The position numbers were made by a program, and so were the translations under genes. From positions 1-64,000 of the forward strand of contig NZ_LJPW01000173.1 in the NCBI RefSeq assembly GCF_001400735.1: DNA of 64,000 nucleotides. Direction: 5' to 3'. The DNA is from Pseudomonas caricapapayae. GTDB taxonomy: Bacteria; Pseudomonadota; Gammaproteobacteria; Pseudomonadales; Pseudomonadaceae. Below, in pieces: positions 7,357 through 15,343 of the stretch. The notes beneath the pieces were generated by a model. It saw only the letters and a list, made by a program, of their open reading frames with translations, was not told where the DNA came from and ran no database searches. How positions within the stretch are numbered: the first letter of the stretch is position 1; each line of letters starts with the position of its first letter.

Positions 7357-8855
7357 CAGAAGCGCTCCAGTTCGGGAAATGGCAACTGCCCGGCATGAAC
7401 ATGCATGGCACCGAACTCCGCACAGCGATGCAGGGTCGGGATGTTCTTGCCAGGATTGAGCAGGCCGCTGGCGTCGAACGCGGCCTTGATGGCGTGGAAG
7501 AAGGTCAGTTCGTCACTGTTGAACTGCGCGCACATCTGATTGATCTTCTCGCGACCGACACCGTGCTCGCCGGTGATACTGCCACCGACCTTGACGCACA
7601 GTTCGAGGATTTTGCCGCCCAGCGCTTCGGCGCGCTCCAGCTCACCCGGTTGATTGGCATCGAACAGGATCAGCGGGTGCATGTTGCCGTCGCCAGCATG
7701 AAAGACATTCGCCACGCGCAATCCGTATTGCCCGGACAGTTCCTTGATACTGCGTAATACGCCCGGCAACTCGCGCCGCGGGATGGTGCCGTCCATGCAG
7801 TAGTAATCCGGCGACAGACGGCCGACGGCCGGAAAAGCGTTTTTGCGTCCGGCCCAGAAGCGCGCCCGCTCGGCCTCGTCCTGTGCCTGGCGTACTTCGG
7901 TCGCGCCGGCCAGGGTCAATACCTCGCGAACCCGTTCGCAATCGGCATGCACGTCGGCTTCGACCCCGTCCAGTTCGCAGAGCAGGATAGCTTCGGCGTC
8001 GACCGGGTAGCCTGCGTGAATGAAGTCTTCGGCGGCGCGAATCGCCAGATTGTCCATCATCTCCAGGCCACCGGGGATGATGCCTGCGGCAATGATATCG
8101 GCCACCGCACGTCCGGCTTTTTCTACCGAATCGAATGCCGCCAGCAGTACGTTGGCCACTTGCGGCCTGGGCAATAGCTTGACCGTGACCTCGGTGATAA
8201 CACCAAGCATGCCTTCGGAGCCGGTAAACAGTGCCAGCAAGTCGAAACCGGGCGAATCCAGCGTGTCGCTGCCCAGTGTCATGGGCTCGCCCTCGACGGT
8301 CAGTATCTCGACCCTGAGCAGGTTGTGCACGGTCAGTCCGTACTTGAGGCAATGCACGCCACCGGCATTTTCCGCCACGTTGCCGCCGATGGAGCAGGCG
8401 ATTTGCGAGGAGGGGTCAGGCGCGTAATACAGGCCGTGGGGCGCTGCTGCCTGGGAAATGGCCAGGTTGCGCACACCGGGCTGAACCCTTGCCAGACGAG
8501 CGGCCGGGTCAACATCGAGGATCCGGTTGAAGCGTGTCATCACCAGCAGTACGCCTTTTTCCAGCGGCAACGCACCCCCTGAAAGCCCGGTGCCCGCACC
8601 ACGAGCGACCACCGGTACACGATGCGTGTGGCACAGCCTGAGCAGGGTTTGGACTTCTTCGACATGACGCGGCAATACCACCAGCATTGGCGTGGTGCGA
8701 TACGCCGACAGCCCGTCGCATTCATAGGGCCGCAGTTCTTCGGGACGATGCAGGATGTCCAGATCCGGCAGTTGCCGTTGCAGCGCATGCAGTAACTGCT
8801 GTTTGTCGACCGCAGGCAACACGCCGTCGATGCGTTCGTCGTAAAGAATATTCAT
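7356..8855 (-). CDS. glcD: Glycolate oxidase catalytic subunit GlcD
   Basis: This 499-residue flavoprotein oxidises glycolate (and D-lactate-like 2-hydroxy acids) to glyoxylate. The PCMH FAD-binding domain shows VVARGAGTGLSGG at about 83-95 and IGGNVAENAGG near 157. The C-terminal FAD-linked oxidase domain shows HAGDGNMHP at about 387-395 and GEHGVG near 444. Length matches the family. It is first in the minus-strand operon with a GGGGGA ribosome binding site. The usual neighbouring regulator GlcC is not in this window; the divergent neighbour is maiA. Confidence 0.95.
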   Translation of the reverse strand: MNILYDERIDGVLPAVDKQQLLHALQRQLPDLDILHRPEELRPYECDGLSAYRTTPMLVVLPRHVEEVQTLLRLCHTHRVPVVARGAGTGLSGGALPLEKGVLLVMTRFNRILDVDPAARLARVQPGVRNLAISQAAAPHGLYYAPDPSSQIACSIGGNVAENAGGVHCLKYGLTVHNLLRVEILTVEGEPMTLGSDTLDSPGFDLLALFTGSEGMLGVITEVTVKLLPRPQVANVLLAAFDSVEKAGRAVADIIAAGIIPGGLEMMDNLAIRAAEDFIHAGYPVDAEAILLCELDGVEADVHADCERVREVLTLAGATEVRQAQDEAERARFWAGRKNAFPAVGRLSPDYYCMDGTIPRRELPGVLRSIKELSGQYGLRVANVFHAGDGNMHPLILFDANQPGELERAEALGGKILELCVKVGGSITGEHGVGREKINQMCAQFNSDELTFFHAIKAAFDASGLLNPGKNIPTLHRCAEFGAMHVHAGQLPFPELERF

Positions 8856-8941
8856 GCCGTCCCCCTGCGTTATTTTTTTATCGGGTTAGTGCATCGTAGC
8901 TCATTCGGCTCAAGCCTTGAGTTGACAGCGTCGGGTGGATC

Positions 8942-8963
8942 GCGTAATTTACGCATTGCGTAA
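8942..8963. promoter_or_regulatory. Palindromic operator before maiA, HmgR-type
   Basis: TTACGCATTGCGTAA (8949-8963) is a perfect 15-base palindrome about its central base. It overlaps a second palindrome, GCGTAATTTACGC (8942-8954). A closely similar 17-base site precedes hmgA, next to an IclR-family regulator. The site ends 53 bases before maiA and may also affect glcD on the other strand. Confidence 0.65.
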
Positions 8964-9016
8964 TATGGTTATGAAAATAATAAAGACAGCACCCGTGCGT
9001 CGGGCAGGCGATTTCC

Positions 9017-9652
9017 GTGGACCTATTCACTTACTACCGCTCGACATCCAGTTACCGTGTGCGTATTGCGCTGGCCCTCAAGGGGCTGGATCACACTGCC
9101 ATCCCGGTCAATCTGTTGCTCGACGGCGGTGAGCAGCGCCAACCCGGTTACAAGGTGCTCAACCCGCAGGGCAGAGTGCCCTCATTGAGGCTTGACGATG
9201 GTGTTGTCATCATCCAGTCACTGGCGATCATTGAATATCTGGAAGAGTGTTACCCGCAGCCTGCGTTACTGGCGCATGACCCTGTCATGCGGGCTCGGCA
9301 ACGGGCCGTCGCAGGGCTCGTCGGTTGTGATATTCACCCCTTGCACAACGTCTCGGTGCTCGACCGGTTGCGCAGTCTGGGGCACGATGAGGCTGCTGTT
9401 CTGGCCTGGGCAGGCCACTGGATCGGCGAAGGTCTGCAGGCTGTCGAGCAGTTGATCGCAGAGAGCGGTTTCTGCTTTGGTGCGAGCCCCGGTCTCGCGG
9501 ACGTTTACCTGTTACCCCAGTTGTATGCGGCCCATCGCTACAACGTCGATTCGAGTGCATACCCGCGTATCCAGCGGGTCGAGCGTCTGGCCATGCAACA
9601 TGCGGCCTTTCAACAGGCGCACCCCGATGCACAACCGGACAAGCCGGAGTAG
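9017..9652 (+). CDS. maiA: Maleylacetoacetate isomerase (zeta-class glutathione transferase)
   Basis: The 211-residue enzyme isomerises maleylacetoacetate to fumarylacetoacetate using glutathione, between HmgA and FahA in tyrosine breakdown. The N-terminal thioredoxin-like domain carries STSSYRVRIALALKG (residues 9-23), the zeta-class active-site signature. IIQSLAIIEYLEE (about 65-77) provides the glutathione gamma-glutamyl contact. The start is GTG at 9017; the protein then opens with the family-typical MDLFTYYRS, which argues against starts further upstream. Unlike the common hmgA-fahA-maiA order, maiA here lies on the far side of hppD. Confidence 0.93.
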   Translation: MDLFTYYRSTSSYRVRIALALKGLDHTAIPVNLLLDGGEQRQPGYKVLNPQGRVPSLRLDDGVVIIQSLAIIEYLEECYPQPALLAHDPVMRARQRAVAGLVGCDIHPLHNVSVLDRLRSLGHDEAAVLAWAGHWIGEGLQAVEQLIAESGFCFGASPGLADVYLLPQLYAAHRYNVDSSAYPRIQRVERLAMQHAAFQQAHPDAQPDKPE

Positions 9653-9699
9653 GCTGCCCTCATGAAGATTCTCGGTCTGCAACTGATATTTGGTGATTT

Positions 9700-9720
9700 C
9701 CTCGCACGCAGCGTGCGAGG
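9700..9720. repeat. Perfect 21-base palindrome upstream of hppD
   Basis: CCTCGCACGC, a central A, then GCGTGCGAGG give ten-base perfect arms. It lies 74 bases before hppD, between maiA and hppD. It could be an operator, a REP-type element or an attenuating hairpin. It does not match the TTACG-type operator of maiA and hmgA. Confidence 0.7.
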
Positions 9721-9794
9721 GATTCCGTGTGCGCCGCCCGCAGGGACGTGATTGCGTTGATAACCCACTCTCACTTTCCTGCAAGGAGCCAGTC

Positions 9795-10871
9795 ATGGCT
9801 GATCTCTATGAAAATCCAATGGGCCTGATGGGCTTTGAATTCATCGAATTTGCGTCACCTACCCCCAACAGCCTGGAGCCTGTGTTTCAGATGATGGGCT
9901 TCACCAAGGTCGCCATTCACCGCTCCAAGGACGTGACCCTGTATCGCCAGGGCGCGATCAACCTGATCCTCAACAACGAGCCGCACAGCCTGGCGTCCTA
10001 CTTTGCCGCCGAGCATGGTCCCTCGGTATGCGGCATGGCGTTTCGCGTCAAAGACGCGCAAAAGGCCTACGGCCGGGCGCTTGAACTGGGCGCACAACCA
10101 CTGGAAATCGCCACCGGGCCCATGGAACTGCGTCTGCCCGCGATCAAGGGCATCGGTGGCGCGCCGTTGTACCTGATCGACCGTTTTGGCGAAGGCACGT
10201 CGATCTACGACATCGATTTCAACTTTATCGAAGGCGTTGAGCGCCACCCGGTCGGTGCCGGTCTGAAATTCATCGATCACCTGACCCACAATGTGTACCG
10301 CGGCCGCATGGCGTACTGGGCGAGTTTCTATGAAAAACTGTTCAACTTCCGCGAGCTGCGTTATTTCGACATCAAGGGCGAATACACCGGCCTGACTTCC
10401 AAGGCCATGACCGCTCCGGATGGCATGATCCGTATTCCGCTGAACGAGGAGTCGTCCAAGGGGGCCGGGCAGATCGAAGAGTTCCTGATGCAGTTCAATG
10501 GCGAGGGCATTCAGCATGTGGCGTTCTTTACCGACGATCTGATCAAGACGTGGGATGCGCTGAAAGCGACCGGCATGCGCTTCATGACCGCGCCGCCGGA
10601 TACCTACTACGAAATGCTGCAGGGACGCCTGCCCGATCATGGCGAACCGGAAGCCGAACTCAAGTCGCGCGGCATCCTTCTCGATGGCTCCTCCGAGAGC
10701 GGTGAGCGCCGACTGCTGCTGCAGATATTTTCCGCAACCCTGATGGGCCCCGTGTTCTTCGAGTTCATCCAGCGCAAGGGCGATGACGGCTTTGGCGAAG
10801 GCAACTTCAAGGCGCTGTTCGAATCCATCGAGCGGGACCAGATCCAGCGTGGGGTACTGAGCCCGGACTGA
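9795..10871 (+). CDS. hppD: 4-hydroxyphenylpyruvate dioxygenase
   Basis: This 358-residue Fe(II) enzyme converts 4-hydroxyphenylpyruvate to homogentisate. The three iron ligands can be read: His162 in DHLTHN, His241 in IQHVAFF, and Glu323 in VFFEFIQRKG. Length is that of bacterial HPPD. The ATG follows AAGGAG at good spacing; the frame is open further upstream but without family-like sequence. It feeds hmgA, and shares the locus with maiA and the IclR regulator. The 3' flank (10872-10988) separates it from the convergent regulator gene. Confidence 0.97.
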   Translation: MADLYENPMGLMGFEFIEFASPTPNSLEPVFQMMGFTKVAIHRSKDVTLYRQGAINLILNNEPHSLASYFAAEHGPSVCGMAFRVKDAQKAYGRALELGAQPLEIATGPMELRLPAIKGIGGAPLYLIDRFGEGTSIYDIDFNFIEGVERHPVGAGLKFIDHLTHNVYRGRMAYWASFYEKLFNFRELRYFDIKGEYTGLTSKAMTAPDGMIRIPLNEESSKGAGQIEEFLMQFNGEGIQHVAFFTDDLIKTWDALKATGMRFMTAPPDTYYEMLQGRLPDHGEPEAELKSRGILLDGSSESGERRLLLQIFSATLMGPVFFEFIQRKGDDGFGEGNFKALFESIERDQIQRGVLSPD

Positions 10872-10894
10872 TTCCCTGACCTTTGGGGGCTGCG

Positions 10895-10955
10895 GAGCGG
10901 TAGACCGCTCGTCATGCCCATAGACGTTGGCGTGCGGCGCTTTGCGCTTCGCGCC
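10895..10955. repeat. Two hairpins between hppD and the convergent iclR-type gene
   Basis: GAGCGG/CCGCTC (10895-10910, loop TAGA) and GGCGC/GCGCC (10936-10955) are stacked in the convergent intergenic gap. Neither has a T-run. They may act as REP-like transcript ends for both strands. Confidence 0.4.
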
Positions 10956-10988
10956 AGATGTTGACTACGCGACGTTGCACTGGCTGCC

Positions 10989-11777
10989 CTAAACCGGCAG
11001 CCTGCCACCCATACGCTCGCTGATCGCCACGGCGGTCTCTGACAGGCGCCGAGCCGCCAGGCTGTGCGCCTCATCAGTCAGCACCGATCCTGGCCCCACC
11101 ACGGTAATCACCCCCACCAGCTTGTCACCCATCGCAAACAGCGGGGCCGACGCTGCGTTGATGCCAGGCATCAGCAAGCCCTGAATCTGGTGGACGCCCG
11201 TCGTACGGATCTGCTCGTGATGCAGCTCGACGTCGTGCAACTGGTCGTTATCGAGAAGGGGCACTTCCTGTTGGCGAAGCCGGACGGTGTCGCGGTCTGC
11301 CAGAAAGCTGTCGAACACCAGGCCGGTAGACGAGCCGAGCAACGGCAGTACCGAGCCAATCTGCGTGACCAGCGTCACTGCGCCCACAGACGGCTCGACA
11401 TACACCACAGTCGGGCCCTGGTTGCCCCATACCGCCAGAAAGCAGGTCTGGTTCAGTTCGTCACGCAAGCTGGCCAGCCACGGTGCCGAGACCTTCAGTA
11501 CATCCAGCTTGCCGAGTGACGCCAGCCCGACCTGCAATGCCTCGCGGCCCAGCCCGTAATGATTGTTGACAGCATCCTGTTCGGCAAAACCACTGGCAAT
11601 CAGCGCCTGCAGATAACGATGTACCTTGCTGGCGGGCATGCCCAGATGGTCCGCCAGCTTCGACAACGACGTAGAGGGTGAGAGTTCGGCCAGCGCTTTG
11701 AGCACGCCCAGCCCGACCTCTGCGGCCTGAACCTTCTGTTGACGTCCGCCTGTCGGGCTTTCGATTTCCTGGGTCAT
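10989..11777 (-). CDS. hmgR: IclR-family regulator, probable HmgR of homogentisate catabolism
   Basis: The 262-residue protein has an N-terminal winged helix (about residues 18-75, with SLSKLADHLGMPASKVHRYL as the recognition region) and a C-terminal IclR effector domain. The latter includes GINAASAPLFAMGDKLVGVI near 208-227. It is divergent from hmgA-fahA with a palindromic site between them, the layout of P. putida hmgR, whose product represses hmgABC and responds to homogentisate. The gene symbol is by context and family; effector and sign of control are inferred. A similar palindrome before maiA suggests it acts there too. Confidence 0.85.
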   Translation of the reverse strand: MTQEIESPTGGRQQKVQAAEVGLGVLKALAELSPSTSLSKLADHLGMPASKVHRYLQALIASGFAEQDAVNNHYGLGREALQVGLASLGKLDVLKVSAPWLASLRDELNQTCFLAVWGNQGPTVVYVEPSVGAVTLVTQIGSVLPLLGSSTGLVFDSFLADRDTVRLRQQEVPLLDNDQLHDVELHHEQIRTTGVHQIQGLLMPGINAASAPLFAMGDKLVGVITVVGPGSVLTDEAHSLAARRLSETAVAISERMGGRLPV

Positions 11778-11836
11778 GGGTGCTGTGCGCCGCTCGGTAA
11801 AGGCAGCTTTATAGCTTGACCGGCTGGCAAACTCAA

Positions 11837-11853
11837 ATTACGTTATGCGTAAT
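11837..11853. promoter_or_regulatory. 17-base palindromic operator before hmgA
   Basis: ATTACGTTATGCGTAAT has arms ATTACG/CGTAAT around a five-base centre. It lies 63 bases before hmgA and 60 bases before the divergent regulator. A further half-site-like TTTACGTTAAA follows. The sequence corresponds to the palindrome before maiA. Confidence 0.7.
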
Positions 11854-11915
11854 GAGTTTACGTTAAATGATGTTTCATCCTGTCTCTGTTCGACCCATAA
11901 CAACAAGAGGTCCAG

Positions 11916-13220
11916 ATGGCTATCCGTTCCAGTTCCGACGCATTGGCTTACCAGTCGGGCTTTGGCAACCAGTTCAGCAGCGAGGCGCTGCCCGGTGCAT
12001 TGCCCATTGGCCAGAATTCTCCCCAAAAGCACCCGCTGGGCCTGTATGCCGAGCAGTTCTCCGGCACCGCGTTCACGGTCGCACGCAGCGAAGCCCGGCG
12101 TACCTGGCTGTACCGCATCAAGCCTTCGGCTGCTCATCCGCCTTACCAGCGCCTGAATAAGCAGATCGCCGGTCATGAGCAGGGCCCGATCAACCCCAAC
12201 CGGCTGCGCTGGAATGCCTTCGACATCCCTGCCGAGGCTGCCGACTTCATTGACGGCCTGATCCCCCTGGCCAGTACCTCGGCAGCGGATCAGGCCGAAG
12301 GCGTCAGTGTCTACGTTTACGCAGCCAATACCTCCATGCAGCGCGCCTTTTTCAATGCCGACGGTGAATGGCTGATTGTGCCGCAACAGGGGCGACTCAG
12401 GATCATCACGGAAATGGGCCTGCTGGACATCGAGCCGCTGGAGATTGCCGTCCTGCCGCGCGGTATGAAGTTCAGCGTGCAACTGCTCGACAACAGTGCC
12501 CGCGGTTATGTCTGCGAGAACCACGGTTGCGCCTTGCGCCTTCCGGAGCTGGGTCCGATTGGCAGCAACGGGCTGGCCAATGCCCGGGATTTCCTGACGC
12601 CGGTGGCCTGGTTCGAAGACAGCGATCAACCGATGCAACTGGTGCAGAAGTTTCTTGGCGAATTGTGGTCGACACAACTGCAGCATTCACCCTTCGACGT
12701 GGTGGGCTGGCACGGCAACAACGTTCCATACAAATACGATCTGCGGCGTTTCAACACCCTGGGCACGGTCAGCTACGATCATCCGGACCCATCGATTTTC
12801 ACCGTGCTGACCTCGCCTGGGGCCATGCACGGCCAGGCCAATATCGATTTCGTGATCTTCCCGCCGCGCTGGATGGTGGCGGAAAATACCTTTCGCCCGC
12901 CGTGGTTTCATCGCAATCTGATGAACGAGTTCATGGGGCTGCTCGACGGTGCCTATGACGCCAAGGCCGAAGGTTTCATGCCTGGTGGTGCCTCGCTGCA
13001 CAACTGCATGAGCGCTCATGGCCCTGATAATGTCACGTCAGAAAAGGCCATCGCTGCCGACCTGAAACCGCACAGGATCGAGAACACCATGGCGTTCATG
13101 TTCGAAACCGGCAAGGTATTGCGCCCAAGTCGTTACGCGCTCGATTGTCCGCAACTGCAAACCGATTACGACGCCTGCTGGAATGACATGGCCAGAACGT
13201 TCAACAGGGGACCGCTCTGA
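11916..13220 (+). CDS. hmgA: Homogentisate 1,2-dioxygenase
   Basis: The 434-residue enzyme opens the homogentisate ring to maleylacetoacetate with Fe(II) and O2. The N-terminus reads YQSGFGNQFSSEALPGALP (residues 14-32), diagnostic for the family. The metal and substrate region lies in the C-terminal half: PPWFHRNLMNEFMGL (near 330) and ASLHNCMSAHGPD (near 360) carry conserved His and Glu ligands. Length is standard. ATG is preceded by AAGAGG. The stop overlaps the fahA start by one base (TGATG), so the two are co-translated. Confidence 0.97.
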   Translation: MAIRSSSDALAYQSGFGNQFSSEALPGALPIGQNSPQKHPLGLYAEQFSGTAFTVARSEARRTWLYRIKPSAAHPPYQRLNKQIAGHEQGPINPNRLRWNAFDIPAEAADFIDGLIPLASTSAADQAEGVSVYVYAANTSMQRAFFNADGEWLIVPQQGRLRIITEMGLLDIEPLEIAVLPRGMKFSVQLLDNSARGYVCENHGCALRLPELGPIGSNGLANARDFLTPVAWFEDSDQPMQLVQKFLGELWSTQLQHSPFDVVGWHGNNVPYKYDLRRFNTLGTVSYDHPDPSIFTVLTSPGAMHGQANIDFVIFPPRWMVAENTFRPPWFHRNLMNEFMGLLDGAYDAKAEGFMPGGASLHNCMSAHGPDNVTSEKAIAADLKPHRIENTMAFMFETGKVLRPSRYALDCPQLQTDYDACWNDMARTFNRGPL

Positions 13221-14515
13221 TGACTGCTCACCTCAATCGCCACAGCTGGGTGGCATCGGCCAACAATCACCCTGATTTTCCGCTGCAGAACCTGCCGCTG
13301 GGCGTATTCAGCCACGGCGAAACCGGTCCGCGTGGTGGCGTGGCCATTGGCGATATGATTGTTGATCTGCGTGCAGCAACAACCGCACGGGTTTTTCACG
13401 GGCAGGCGGCAGAAGCTGCCGAAGTGGCCAGCCGCGACCAGCTCAACGATTTTTTTGCGCTGGGCGCATCTGCCCGTCTGGTATTGCGCAGCGCATTGCT
13501 GCAACTGCTGGATGCGGACAGCCCGCAGCGTGGCAGTCTGCAAACAGTCACAGGCCTGCTGCTGCCGATGAGCGAATGCACTCTGCACATGCCTGCGCGG
13601 GTGGGCGATTACTCTGACTTCTATGTCGGTATTCACCATGCGCTGAACGTCGGCAAGCTGTTCCGCCCGGACAACCCGCTATTGCCGAACTACAAATACG
13701 TGCCGATTGGCTATCACGGCCGGGCATCGACCCTGTGTACGTCCGGAACGCCTGTCAGACGGCCCCGCGGGCAGACCCTCGCGCCAGGGCAGGAAGTACC
13801 GGTTTTCGGACCTTGCAAACGCCTGGATTACGAACTGGAACTGGGCGTATGGATCGGGCCGGGAAATGCTCAGGGCGACGCCATCGGGATCGATCGGGCT
13901 GCCGAGCACATCGCCGGGTTCTGTCTGCTCAACGACTGGTCGGCACGCGATATTCAGGCGTGGGAATATCAGCCGTTGGGACCTTTTTTGTCCAAGAGCT
14001 TTGCCACGACGATTTCGCCCTGGGTGGTGACCGCCGAAGCGCTGGCACCGTTTCGCTGTGCTCAGCCGGCACGTCCCGAGGGCGATCCTCAGCCGCTGCC
14101 ATACCTGCTTGATCAAGGCGATCAGCAGGGCGGTGCGCTGGACATCGAGCTGGAGGTGCTGCTGCTGACAACCATGATGAAAGCCCAAGGGCTGGCGCCT
14201 GAACGGCTGGGCCTGAGCAACTCGCTGAACATGTACTGGACAGTGGCGCAGATGGTCGCACACCACAGCGTCAACGGGTGCAAGCTGCAACCGGGCGATC
14301 TGCTTGGCACCGGAACGCTGTCCGGTCCGCAGGAAGGTCAGCATGGCAGTCTGCTGGAGATGACCCAGGGCGGCAGGCAACCCGTGACGTTAGCCAACGG
14401 CGAGGAGCGAATGTTTCTGCAGAGTGGCGACGAAGTGATCCTGCGTGCCCGCTGTCACCGCCCCGGGCACGTGTCGATCGGCTTTGGCGAGTGCAGGGGC
14501 GTTGTGCTCGACTGA
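13220..14515 (+). CDS. fahA: Fumarylacetoacetase
   Basis: This 431-residue hydrolase makes fumarate and acetoacetate, the last step of the pathway. Family motifs are in order: DYSDFYVGIHHALNVGKLFR (catalytic His region, about residues 130-150), DYELELGVWIG (metal ligands, about 204-214), LNDWSARDIQAWEYQPLGPF (about 236-255) and GTGTLSGPQEG near 370. The FAH N-terminal domain (SWVASANNHPDFPLQNLPLG) is present, which separates it from short FAH-domain hydratases. It is coupled to hmgA by a one-base overlap. Confidence 0.97.
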   Translation: MTAHLNRHSWVASANNHPDFPLQNLPLGVFSHGETGPRGGVAIGDMIVDLRAATTARVFHGQAAEAAEVASRDQLNDFFALGASARLVLRSALLQLLDADSPQRGSLQTVTGLLLPMSECTLHMPARVGDYSDFYVGIHHALNVGKLFRPDNPLLPNYKYVPIGYHGRASTLCTSGTPVRRPRGQTLAPGQEVPVFGPCKRLDYELELGVWIGPGNAQGDAIGIDRAAEHIAGFCLLNDWSARDIQAWEYQPLGPFLSKSFATTISPWVVTAEALAPFRCAQPARPEGDPQPLPYLLDQGDQQGGALDIELEVLLLTTMMKAQGLAPERLGLSNSLNMYWTVAQMVAHHSVNGCKLQPGDLLGTGTLSGPQEGQHGSLLEMTQGGRQPVTLANGEERMFLQSGDEVILRARCHRPGHVSIGFGECRGVVLD

Positions 14516-14534
14516 AAAACCGGATCGGTCAGCA

Positions 14535-15149
14535 TCAGTGGGTTATTTCATACCAACCCAGAAACATGTTCAGTGCAGACTCAACCACATCATTTTGCTC
14601 CTGAGGATTGAGCAGGGCGGCATTGAAGGTGACCTGTGGCCAGAATGCGAACGATTTGAGCAGAGCGTGCATCTGCGTGGCTGCAAAGCCAGGATCGACA
14701 GGCTTCAAACGACCGTTTTTCTGCGCCGCCCGGATCCAGGCACTGAAGGTCTCTTCGCGTTCGTTGATACGCGCCATCCACACCTGAGCGCGCTCGGGGG
14801 AGTGAATGGTGGCACCTACCACGACACGGGCCAGGTCGAGAAAATGGCTGTTGGTCAGGTTGCGCATCTTGCCCCAGAGCAGATCCCGAAGTTGCTCGCG
14901 CAAGCTGACATCCGGGTGGTAAATCACTTCCGACTGCGGTGGAGCGCAGCTCCAAAGGCGCTGAAGCATCTCCGCGAACAGCTCTTCCTTGCTGGGGAAA
15001 TGGTTGTAGACCGTGCGTTTGGAGACCTCGGCTCGTGCCGCGATGCGGTCCATGCTGGTGACTTCGAAACCACGATCGCCAAATTCGGCAATAGCTGCCT
15101 GGACGATGGATTCGCGTTTCTGATCGGTAAGGCGCATGGGTGCGGTCAT
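14535..15149 (-). CDS. TetR-family repressor
   Basis: The 204-residue protein has a TetR N-terminal helix-turn-helix at about residues 14-60 (FEVTSMDRIAARAEVSKRTV then YNHFPSKEELF). A long helical C-terminal domain resembles AefR-like/TetR_C regulators. It is divergent from a metallo-hydrolase gene with two clean palindromes between them, so it probably represses itself and that gene. The effector is unknown. The first Met is used; MRLTDQKRES four codons in is an alternative start. Confidence 0.85.
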   Translation of the reverse strand: MTAPMRLTDQKRESIVQAAIAEFGDRGFEVTSMDRIAARAEVSKRTVYNHFPSKEELFAEMLQRLWSCAPPQSEVIYHPDVSLREQLRDLLWGKMRNLTNSHFLDLARVVVGATIHSPERAQVWMARINEREETFSAWIRAAQKNGRLKPVDPGFAATQMHALLKSFAFWPQVTFNAALLNPQEQNDVVESALNMFLGWYEITH

Positions 15150-15160
15150 AGGTTCGCTTC

Positions 15161-15172
15161 AAACGTACGTTT
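15161..15172. promoter_or_regulatory. Palindrome AAACGTACGTTT before the TetR gene
   Basis: A perfect 12-base palindrome 12 bases from the TetR start codon. Its form, AAAC-N4-GTTT, matches PsrA-type and several other TetR operators. It is a good candidate for autoregulation. Confidence 0.6.
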
Positions 15173-15226
15173 AGAGAAAATTACACTCAGCAGTTTACTT
15201 GTCGCCAAGGATCATGCAAGCTTAAA

Positions 15227-15241
15227 ACTACACCGTGTAGT
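15227..15241. promoter_or_regulatory. Palindrome ACTACACCGTGTAGT in the divergent promoter
   Basis: Seven-base perfect arms ACTACAC/GTGTAGT about a central C. It lies 103 bases upstream of the metallo-hydrolase and 78 bases from the TetR gene. The arms differ from the AAACGTACGTTT site, so a second regulator may bind here. Confidence 0.5.
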
Positions 15242-15343
15242 GTAAAAAACTGTTACATATTTTTCATCGAGCATCCTGCAACGGGATCACGTACGAAGTA
15301 TGCACGGCTGGAGCCTCAACCTGTCCCCAGGAGTCAGCACACC

